Assembly: GCA_010671965.1 (NCBI GenBank)
Contig: JAAHIC010000365.1
Location: 1 to 5,304, forward strand
Direction of reading: 5' to 3'
From: Leptolyngbya sp. SIO4C5
Lineage (GTDB): Bacteria; Cyanobacteriota; Cyanobacteriia; Phormidesmidales; Phormidesmidaceae
DNA length: 5,304 nt
Position 1 is the first letter of the stretch. Each line of letters opens with the position of its first letter. The notes under the pieces are model-generated. The model was not told the DNA's origin. It saw nothing but the letters and a program-made list of their open reading frames with translations, and made no database searches. Positions 1-5,304 of the stretch are shown piece by piece. Position numbers and translations under genes: made by a program.

Positions 1-924
1 CAGCGTGTTGTGTTCAATCCGGGCAAACGCGCCAAAGGCCCGAATACCGCCGTAGGATGGACTATTGAGTTCGAGATAGTTCTCTGCGATCGCGTTGTGA
101 GTGCCATAGGCAATAATGCCGTAAATGAAGGGTTCGCTGCCCGCTAAATATTGATTATTGAATTCTTCGATTTGGAGCTGATTGATCGCTTGACGACGAA
201 TTTGATTATTGAGAATCTGACAGCGATCGCTGCGTACCCCTGCCGCTATGCCGATGAGGTAATCTTGCAGAGCGTTAGCAGCAATCTGACAGTCTTGGCC
301 TATAAGCACATTTTCTGAGGGCAGCAGGTTGAGCAGAATGCCAATGTAGCCCACCGAGATCGCCAGCAAGTCTGTGACTTGAAAAACAGGCCCCACAAGC
401 TGATTGCCCGCGATTTTGCAGGCCGTACAGCCCTCAGCCCAAATGCCAATCAGGGCCAGGCTGATTGTGTTCTCTAACAGGGCAACCTGACGGCTATTGA
501 CCACAGCAATACCCAAAGCCGCCGCAATCGGCAGAGTCGAACCTGACTGGTTATCTGGCGATTCGGCTATTTCGAAATGGCAGTGCCGCACTCGTATATT
601 CAGACCGCTGCCGATGACTAACAGAGTCAGGTTAAGCAGGTTGCCAGCGTCAGACTCACTCCCGGCCGCCTCAAAATGGATTTGCTCCACTTTGACATCG
701 CGAATGAGCTGCAGGCGTGGCTGAGCGATGATTAACAAGCTCAAACCGTTATTGCGGATGACATGAGTACCGGGACTTTCCCCTTTGAGCACAACGTTGG
801 ATTTTTCGATGCGAATAGGCTGACGAATTTCGTGAACTCCAGTTTTAAGACAGACACAGCCGCCCGCCTGCGGCAGGGAATCGAGGGCCGATTGAATGCT
901 CTCGCCTGGCTGGACGACAACCGT
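1..924 (-). other. Right-handed parallel beta-helix region of the DUF6519-type protein
   Basis: Covers residues 445-752 of the gene starting at 2256. An eight-residue turn motif of the form x-x-[I/L/V]-x-x-N-x-[I/L] recurs at residues 591 (VALLENTI), 613 (CKIAGNQL), 656 (CQIAANAL), 679 (CQILNNQI), 721 (NAIAENYL) and 745 (ARIEHNTL). Earlier degenerate copies sit at 521 (VKVEQIHF) and 554 (IRVRHCHF). Most copies are preceded 13-15 residues earlier by a Gly-Ile pair (582, 604, 669, 713, 737). In the rung at 639 the distance is 22, suggesting an inserted loop. Aligned asparagines of this kind form ladders inside known beta-helix proteins. The last rung ends exactly at the window edge, so the helix probably continues. 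Confidence 0.75.
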
Positions 925-2256
925 GCAGCAGGCCGCTCCCGGATCTAGTTCGGTTAGGGGACAAAAGCTGTGATCGCAAACTTCTAGCAGATCGAGCTGG
1001 CCCGTATTGCTATCTGGATCGTTGCTGGGCAAAAGCTGGGCGATCGCCAAGCGACAGTAGTGATGCTCAATCCCCAGAGGCAACTGAGGGATTGGAGCCG
1101 GAACCGCCGCCGTCGTCAGTGGCCATTCAATCTGACCCGTGGCAGTGCGGGCAGGAATTAACCAGTAGTCTCCAGTTTTATAAGTGCCCTCAGAAAACTG
1201 AACTTGAATCCCCCCTTCTAAGTTGACCCAGCCTGCGGCTACTTCCACCCCTACAGCTGTGGCGCTGGGGCCACTGTGATCCCAGCGGCGTAATTTGGGA
1301 TGGCGATCGAGACTAATCGAAACGGTCGGTGCGCTTGCTAAGACAATGATGGGACTGCCGGCCGCGCTGGTGGTAAAGTCGTCAATCTGCAGCAGTTCAC
1401 CCGGTAAGCCCCTCAGTTCTAGCGCATCATCGGAAATTTCAATCCACTGGCCTTTAGTAAAGCCCAGCACCTGATCGCGGCCCAAATCAGCCACCGTAAT
1501 TTCATTGCCGCTAATAGCCTGAATCTCCGTCACGATTGAGCCATTGTCCCGCGACCATTTGAACGTAACGGCATCTGCCTCACTGCCCTGATGAATTTCC
1601 ACCCGGTAGAGCTGATTTTCTAGGCGCAGATAGCCTGCCTCCGGCGGAATTAGGCAGGGGCTTTCGGTCTCATCGGGTTCAGCGGTGCGGGCCGCAAGTG
1701 TGCCGCTGCTGGGGGCAATCAGGTCATTCCACTGAGACAGCTCACTGTCGCAGGTGACTTCCTCTGTCGGTTCATCTAGCGGTAAAACCTTGACCTGCCA
1801 GATAGTTTTTAGCCGCGTGGTGGTATCAGGATCCCCCAGGGCCACCTCTTTCATCTGCGGGTCGTCTAAAGCGGTGAGATGGCGCTTCCAAACATCTAGA
1901 TAGATCAGGCCGGGCTGACCGTTTGCTAGCAGCGTCTCTAAAGGTTCAGGATCGGGCAAATCCGGCTGCTGGCTATAGCGTGTCGGCGCTTCGTTTTCGC
2001 AGAGAATACCATCGACATAGAAGCGTCCGGCGCTCAGTTCAAAGTCAGCTCCCACAGAGATGATGCCAAATCCAGCCTCGTGCTTGGGCGCGCCACATTT
2101 GCCGATGACGTCGATCGCTTCGGTTTCAACCCGGTTTTGGGCGATCGCCTGCTGCTCGTTCCAGTCAGCATCAACTTGCACCCGCCCCTGCTGCATCAGC
2201 ACCGCGCTGTAGTGCTTGGCGCGATTAAAGGTATATCGGCTAAAATCACCCTTCAT
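1..2256 (-). CDS. DUF6519-type protein with C-terminal right-handed beta-helix (3' end outside window)
   Basis: Seen: ATG at 2256 opens a frame of 752 codons with no stop, running off the left edge. A GGAGG site lies 5 bases upstream. There is no signal peptide or membrane segment. Residues 1-35 (start MKGDFSR, then VLMQQGRVQVDADWNEQ at 19-35), FKWSRDNGS (232-240), HPKLRRWD (319-326) and YKTGDYWLIPARTATG (359-374) are signatures I recognise from DUF6519 proteins, which are often coded beside phage-tail-like genes. From about residue 445 the chain becomes a parallel beta-helix, opening with a pectate-lyase-like stretch (VQPGESIQSALDSLP, 448-462) followed by regular rungs. Known: no biochemical function is established for DUF6519, to my knowledge. 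Inferred: a structural fibre, adaptor or adhesin attached to the baseplate coded by the two upstream genes. The catalytic residues of a true polysaccharide lyase cannot be judged from this stretch, so a glycan-degrading tailspike remains possible. The gene reading is certain, the family likely, the role tentative. Confidence 0.85.
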   Translation of the reverse strand, partial: MKGDFSRYTFNRAKHYSAVLMQQGRVQVDADWNEQQAIAQNRVETEAIDVIGKCGAPKHEAGFGIISVGADFELSAGRFYVDGILCENEAPTRYSQQPDLPDPEPLETLLANGQPGLIYLDVWKRHLTALDDPQMKEVALGDPDTTTRLKTIWQVKVLPLDEPTEEVTCDSELSQWNDLIAPSSGTLAARTAEPDETESPCLIPPEAGYLRLENQLYRVEIHQGSEADAVTFKWSRDNGSIVTEIQAISGNEITVADLGRDQVLGFTKGQWIEISDDALELRGLPGELLQIDDFTTSAAGSPIIVLASAPTVSISLDRHPKLRRWDHSGPSATAVGVEVAAGWVNLEGGIQVQFSEGTYKTGDYWLIPARTATGQIEWPLTTAAVPAPIPQLPLGIEHHYCRLAIAQLLPSNDPDSNTGQLDLLEVCDHSFCPLTELDPGAACCTVVVQPGESIQSALDSLPQAGGCVCLKTGVHEIRQPIRIEKSNVVLKGESPGTHVIRNNGLSLLIIAQPRLQLIRDVKVEQIHFEAAGSESDAGNLLNLTLLVIGSGLNIRVRHCHFEIAESPDNQSGSTLPIAAALGIAVVNSRQVALLENTISLALIGIWAEGCTACKIAGNQLVGPVFQVTDLLAISVGYIGILLNLLPSENVLIGQDCQIAANALQDYLIGIAAGVRSDRCQILNNQIRRQAINQLQIEEFNNQYLAGSEPFIYGIIAYGTHNAIAENYLELNSPSYGGIRAFGAFARIEHNTL

Positions 2257-2261
2257 GGGGG

Positions 2262-2266
2262 CCTCC
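2262..2266 (-). promoter_or_regulatory. Ribosome binding site of the DUF6519-type gene
   Basis: GGAGG on the minus strand, 5 bases before the ATG at 2256. It lies in the 23-base gap after the TAG of the upstream gene (2280-2282). It supports this start, and the short gap supports co-transcription. The spacing is slightly tight but within the normal range. Confidence 0.65.
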
Positions 2267-2279
2267 GTTGGATAAATCG

Positions 2280-4544
2280 CTACGTGATGTAAAAAATACC
2301 GGCCTCTAAGCCAAACCGCAGATATTCGTCGAGTCGCACCCGCAAGTTCGTTTCTCGCTGGGGCTGATAGAGATCGTGAAAGACGCCCATTTCCGCTTCA
2401 TCATCCGCCCCCTGACGAATCTCCACCGCACAGCGCTGGCTAAGCTGTGCGTAGGCCGGATCGCCGTAGCGCTTGGAAGTGAAGTCAGGCGAAACCCGCC
2501 GCTCTACCTGCTCCTGCTGCGTGGGATCGGTAATTGCTTTTACCTTGAGGGCTTTAGCCAGTTCCTCTAAGGCTAAATTTGGCTGGCAGCGGTAGCGGCG
2601 CGGCGCTTGGGACGCTAGGGGCAGAAAAGAAAAACGGACGCAGCCTGTTTGACGGCGCTGCACGGTCACGAGCTGGGCAAAGATGCTGTTGCTGGCCTCC
2701 AAGCTACGCACCTGGGTAGTTCCCAAAAGGGTGCTGGTTTGGATTTCAGCCGGTGTTGCGTCAGCCGCGATCGCGATCGCGGCGGCCCCATCCACTAAGC
2801 TAGCCACCACCTGAAGCTGCTCAATGGTGGCTGTAATACTGATTGGACCCGTGAGGCAGTGATCGAGCCGCAGCGTTAGCAGCGAATTGTCGGCAGCGAC
2901 AGTGAGGCTAGTGGCAACCGGGGAACTGCGGGTAAAGGGGACTAGCGTGCAGTGATCGAGCTGTAGCCGATCTAGATTGCCGGACTGCACCGTAAGCGCT
3001 CCTTCTATCAGCAGACCGTTGAGAATCACATCTCCGGGAATGTCGCTGCCATCGGGGGCGGTGCCAACTACGCTCAGATCGCCCCGCAGATGCGGTCGCA
3101 AAAATTCTGGGGTGACCTGTCCAATTTGTCGCTGCGGGGTGGGGGAATCAGGCACAGGCACCAGCGGCCACTCTGCCGCCACGATTAAGAGCTGGCTGCC
3201 TGCGGGGATCGTAATCGTGGGAAAGGCTTCGGCGTAGGTTTGGCTGTCTAAAATCGCAATAATACCAAACGTGCCGGGAGGCTGACTATTCCACTGGGCG
3301 ATCGCGCCGCTGAGGGTATCTACGACCGCTGGGTCTGTCGGATCCGCGTCTACGCTGACGCCAAGCTGCCAGGTGACGGGGCGCTCTAGCAGCGGTAAAA
3401 CCGAGTCGCCGCGATCGTAGGGTCCACCGCCCACATCGGCACTAAAGCCATAGGTATAGCGCAGCCGGATTTGTTCAGGAACGACGGCTGCCGGAAAAGC
3501 AATGCGGCCCAGCAGCGGATCCACGGCTACCTGAATCGGCAATGAAACCGGGGACTGGGTCGGCTCAACTGGCATCGGCTGATAGTCTTGGGTCATAGGC
3601 GGACGCCGCCAGTTAGACAAATCGCAAATTAGAATTTCTGGCGGTGGTATTGGCTCAGCCGCCCCGTCTACAAAAATGTCGAATACCCGCTGGCGATCGC
3701 CCGTCTGGGCCAAAGTACCCGATGTCTCAGCAAAGTAAACTGGCTGGAAAGCTTGCCCACTGGCGATCGCCTGTCGCCAGCTTTCTAGCTCCTCATACAG
3801 CACTCGCCGCCGCAGCGGTTCCGGCACGTTAATTGGCTGGGCCAAGGTAAAGGCCAGTTCCGGCAGGGGCGGGTTAAACAGGGGCGCATCGAGACCCACC
3901 GGGTGGAAGGTGTAGCGGCCATCGGCAGGGTCGGCTACAGGGCGGGCAGTGCTGGGGAACAGGCCAATCGTGTACGGCTCTAAGCGCCAGAGAAACAGGC
4001 CAATATTGGGAATGTTGTAGCGGCCTCGCCGGGGCGGAATGCGGCGCATCTCGGCAGTGTGGGCGGTGGTCTCAAAGGGACTACCGAGATATGCCAGCGG
4101 CTGCCAGCGGCGCAGATCAGGCGTTGTCAGGTTGTGGGGTCGCAGGTGGTTCATGTACTGCGTCGTCGCCAACAGCTCAAAGAACTCCGCAACGCGGGCG
4201 GGCCAGCCCGTCACGTCTCGCCCTAGCTGCTCCAGCATGGCCGCTGTTCCCTTGCGGCGACGATAGCCGATGGTGTTAGCCACAGCGGCGCGGGCGCTAG
4301 GGAAGCCTGGCAGATTGGTGTAGAGGGGGCGATCGCCAATGAGATCGCCAATATAGGGCACCCCCCACTCAGCGCAGGTTTCAATGAACTGATCGTCGTA
4401 GAGCTGATCTAGGTCAGTCTCTAGCACGGCGATCTCACGCGCGAGCACCTGCACCAGCGCCTGCAGCGGTTCTCCTTGCTCTAAATCGCGGCTGCGATAA
4501 ATAGCAGGCAGGAGCCTATAGAGTGTCTCAGCGTCAAACGTCAT
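2280..4544 (-). CDS. Phage tail protein, gpI/baseplate-wedge-like, with internal beta-solenoid (754 aa)
   Basis: Seen: a complete frame from ATG at 4544 to TAG at 2280, with AGGAG 7 bases upstream. Residues 1-110 are helical and carry LLPAIYRSRD (11-20) and FIETCAEWGVPYIGDLIG (53-70), which I recognise from the tail protein I/gpI-like proteins of phage-tail-like clusters. A middle part includes PEPLRRRVLYEELESW (241-256) and YGFSADVGGGPYDRG (365-379). Residues about 500-625 look like a short beta-solenoid. The C-terminus (about 690-754) has a distinct block, with EMGVFHDLYQPQRETNLR (718-735) and EYLRFGLEAGIFYIT (740-754). No signal peptide or membrane segment is present, as expected for a cytoplasmically assembled particle. 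Known: gpI of phage P2 is under 200 residues and is part of the baseplate wedge, so most of this protein is an addition to that core. Inferred: it joins the upstream gpJ-like protein in the wedge and exposes the solenoid outward. The reading frame is certain and the wedge role likely. Confidence 0.85.
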   Translation of the reverse strand: MTFDAETLYRLLPAIYRSRDLEQGEPLQALVQVLAREIAVLETDLDQLYDDQFIETCAEWGVPYIGDLIGDRPLYTNLPGFPSARAAVANTIGYRRRKGTAAMLEQLGRDVTGWPARVAEFFELLATTQYMNHLRPHNLTTPDLRRWQPLAYLGSPFETTAHTAEMRRIPPRRGRYNIPNIGLFLWRLEPYTIGLFPSTARPVADPADGRYTFHPVGLDAPLFNPPLPELAFTLAQPINVPEPLRRRVLYEELESWRQAIASGQAFQPVYFAETSGTLAQTGDRQRVFDIFVDGAAEPIPPPEILICDLSNWRRPPMTQDYQPMPVEPTQSPVSLPIQVAVDPLLGRIAFPAAVVPEQIRLRYTYGFSADVGGGPYDRGDSVLPLLERPVTWQLGVSVDADPTDPAVVDTLSGAIAQWNSQPPGTFGIIAILDSQTYAEAFPTITIPAGSQLLIVAAEWPLVPVPDSPTPQRQIGQVTPEFLRPHLRGDLSVVGTAPDGSDIPGDVILNGLLIEGALTVQSGNLDRLQLDHCTLVPFTRSSPVATSLTVAADNSLLTLRLDHCLTGPISITATIEQLQVVASLVDGAAAIAIAADATPAEIQTSTLLGTTQVRSLEASNSIFAQLVTVQRRQTGCVRFSFLPLASQAPRRYRCQPNLALEELAKALKVKAITDPTQQEQVERRVSPDFTSKRYGDPAYAQLSQRCAVEIRQGADDEAEMGVFHDLYQPQRETNLRVRLDEYLRFGLEAGIFYIT
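2670..3047 (-). other. Beta-solenoid-like segment within the tail protein
   Basis: Covers roughly residues 500-625 of the 754-residue protein. Short strands alternate with a loosely repeated motif: LQLDHCTL (527-534), LRLDHCLT (558-565), LQVVASLV (577-584), AEIQTSTL (599-606) and SLEASNSI (614-621). The Cys/Ser in the middle of each copy would stack in successive coils. The repeat is irregular (steps of about 31, 19, 22 and 15), so the boundaries and fold are inferred from pattern only. Confidence 0.5.
2767..2780. repeat. Two overlapping HIP1 palindromes
   Basis: GCGATCGCGATCGC holds two GCGATCGC octamers sharing two bases (2767-2774 and 2773-2780). HIP1 is the highly over-represented palindrome of many cyanobacterial genomes. 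Here it is read in frame by the minus-strand tail protein as Ala-Ile-Ala-Ile-Ala (residues 588-592). Eight single copies lie elsewhere in the window, starting at 86, 223, 1040, 2141, 3298, 3693, 3763 and 4329. Confidence 0.9.
4541..4544 (-). other. ATGA stop/start overlap between baseplate and tail-protein genes
   Basis: The minus strand reads ATGA: the ATG of the 754-residue tail protein overlaps the TGA of the baseplate gene. This arrangement is typical of translational coupling and suggests that the two products are needed in linked amounts, as partners in one baseplate would be. Confidence 0.9.
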
Positions 4545-5304
4545 GGCAGTTCTCCTAGCTGGTCGAAGGAGGCCGGATCCAGCGTTAGCAGTTCGGCACT
4601 GAGCAGGTTATTGCCCTGCCGCAGCGGGACTGCTGACGGCAAGGGTGCGTGCAGCCCATTGACGGCTGAGCCATCCCGGTTGAGTTCGTCTATATCCACA
4701 TGCACCACGCCGGGAACGGCCTGGATCACCGCCAGCACTTCACTCAGGGCCACCCCCTGTCCAAAGGCGCGAGCTTCAAAGGAAAAGGCAGCTTTTAGCG
4801 CGTCCTTGACAGCACCCAGCACCCGCTCACTTTGATAGTCGGCATCGACTTTGAGGTTGCCCCTGAGCTTAAAGAGCGCTTTGCGATAGGTCTTGACCAA
4901 CAGCGGCACATACGGATCGCCGGACTGCCGTAACTGACTCATCAGCTTGTCAATCAGCTTCGCCTCGATTACCGCCCCCTGCGGCCCCGCCACCGTTACG
5001 AAAACGCCCCGCCGCTGGCCCATCCAGGTCCAAGTGGCGAGAGCTTTAGCAATGCCGCCAAAGGCGCGGGCAAAGTCTTCATAGTCTTGCAGCGAAACGG
5101 CGCGATCGAGGGTTAGCACTGTCAGCGGTGCATTTTGACGGGCATCGGCGAGGACTTCCCCGTCTTCTCCCCCTGTAGCTGGCAGCGGATTGGTTACTGC
5201 CTTCAGTCCTAGCGGACGCGACATTAGGGCTGTGAGCTGGTTGGCTTTGACGTTACCGGCTAGACCAATTCCTTTGCGGTACGTGGCCTCCACGTTATTC
5301 GTAC
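4541..5304 (-). CDS. Putative baseplate assembly protein, gpJ-like, C-terminal part (5' end outside window)
   Basis: Seen: the frame is open from the right edge (first full codon at 5302-5300) to TGA at 4541, giving 253 residues. A GTG at 5293 could be taken as a start. However, the frame is open before it (Thr-Asn-Asn), no ribosome site precedes it, and the residues right after it (YRKGIGLAGNV, 8-18 of the visible part) are internal family sequence, so the gene starts outside. Other recognisable stretches are RPLGLKAVTNPLPATGG (29-45), LTLDRAVSLQDYEDFARAFGG (63-83, continuous helix-rich block) and GVALSEVLAVIQAVPGVVHV (183-202), the last typical of the C-terminal end of baseplate J-like proteins. 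Known: the family (baseplate J-like; TIGR02243 'putative baseplate assembly protein') is usually several hundred residues long and is found in phage-tail-like and extracellular contractile injection loci. It forms the wedge ring around the spike. The gene overlaps the next one by 4 bases. The partial status is certain; the family is assigned from recognition. Confidence 0.85.
   Translation of the reverse strand, partial: TNNVEATYRKGIGLAGNVKANQLTALMSRPLGLKAVTNPLPATGGEDGEVLADARQNAPLTVLTLDRAVSLQDYEDFARAFGGIAKALATWTWMGQRRGVFVTVAGPQGAVIEAKLIDKLMSQLRQSGDPYVPLLVKTYRKALFKLRGNLKVDADYQSERVLGAVKDALKAAFSFEARAFGQGVALSEVLAVIQAVPGVVHVDIDELNRDGSAVNGLHAPLPSAVPLRQGNNLLSAELLTLDPASFDQLGELP
4552..4556 (-). promoter_or_regulatory. 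Ribosome binding site of the tail-protein gene
   Basis: AGGAG on the minus strand, 7 bases before the ATG at 4544 and inside the last codons of the upstream baseplate gene. It fixes the start of the 754-residue protein and would allow reinitiation at the ATGA overlap. Confidence 0.7.

Noticed and set aside
497..948. Plus-strand open frames at 497-724 and 763-948
   Set aside because: Both are antisense to the beta-helix region of the minus-strand gene, with low-complexity, Arg/Ser-rich composition typical of shadow frames.
2257..2279. Possible internal promoter between the tail-protein and DUF6519-type genes
   Set aside because: The gap is only 23 bases and is largely taken up by the ribosome binding site; no -35/-10 pair can be supported in it.
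2080..2292. Plus-strand open frame of 70 codons
   Set aside because: It lies across the start of the DUF6519-type gene and the end of the tail-protein gene on the other strand, resembles no known protein, and has no convincing ribosome site. It is a shadow of minus-strand coding.
3760..3780. Inverted repeat CTGGCGA...TCGCCAG with a 7-base loop, as a possible terminator
   Set aside because: It lies in the middle of the tail-protein gene, has no T-tract on either side, and arises around a HIP1 palindrome at 3763-3770.
2376..4279. Plus-strand open frames at 2376-2570, 2977-3237, 3644-3832, 4039-4266 and 4091-4279
   Set aside because: All lie fully inside the 754-residue minus-strand gene. Two of them overlap each other in different frames, and none shows a recognisable motif.
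4611..4835. Plus-strand open frame of 74 codons
   Set aside because: It is antisense to the conserved C-terminal part of the baseplate gene; its Ser/Thr/Ala-rich translation is typical of a shadow.
5291..5293. GTG as start codon of the baseplate gene
   Set aside because: The frame stays open upstream to the window edge, no ribosome site precedes it, and the following residues are internal to the baseplate family.

Overview
The window is an internal slice of a cyanobacterial operon for a contractile, phage-tail-like particle. The cyanobacterial assignment rests on the palindrome GCGATCGC (HIP1). I count ten copies in about 5.3 kb (starts at 86, 223, 1040, 2141, 2767, 2773, 3298, 3693, 3763 and 4329), where well under one would be expected by chance. 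The sequence is moderately GC-rich by eye, and genus cannot be told. Protein family names are given from recognition of conserved sequence signatures, not from a search.

All coding is on the minus strand, so transcription runs from right to left. Three genes fill almost every base. (1) 5304-4541 is the C-terminal part of a gpJ-type baseplate assembly protein; its 5' end lies beyond the right edge. (2) 4544-2280 is a complete 754-residue tail protein. It has a gpI/wedge-like N-terminus, a middle section resembling a beta-solenoid, and a well-defined C-terminal module. (3) 2256-1 is a 752-codon open frame that runs off the left edge without a stop. It begins with the signatures of the DUF6519 family and continues into a right-handed parallel beta-helix.

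Genes 1 and 2 overlap by 4 bases (ATGA). Genes 2 and 3 are separated by 23 bases that hold a GGAGG ribosome binding site. No promoter, terminator, RNA gene, insertion sequence or CRISPR array was seen, and the plus-strand open frames are shadows.

Working model (inference): the baseplate protein and the gpI-like protein form the baseplate wedge, and the two beta-solenoid modules give elongated surface parts such as fibres, an adaptor or an anchor. The family combination fits an extracellular or thylakoid-anchored contractile injection system (eCIS/tCIS) better than a classical prophage. The window holds no sheath, tube, ATPase, capsid, integrase or lysis gene that would settle the point. The least understood part is the DUF6519-beta-helix protein.
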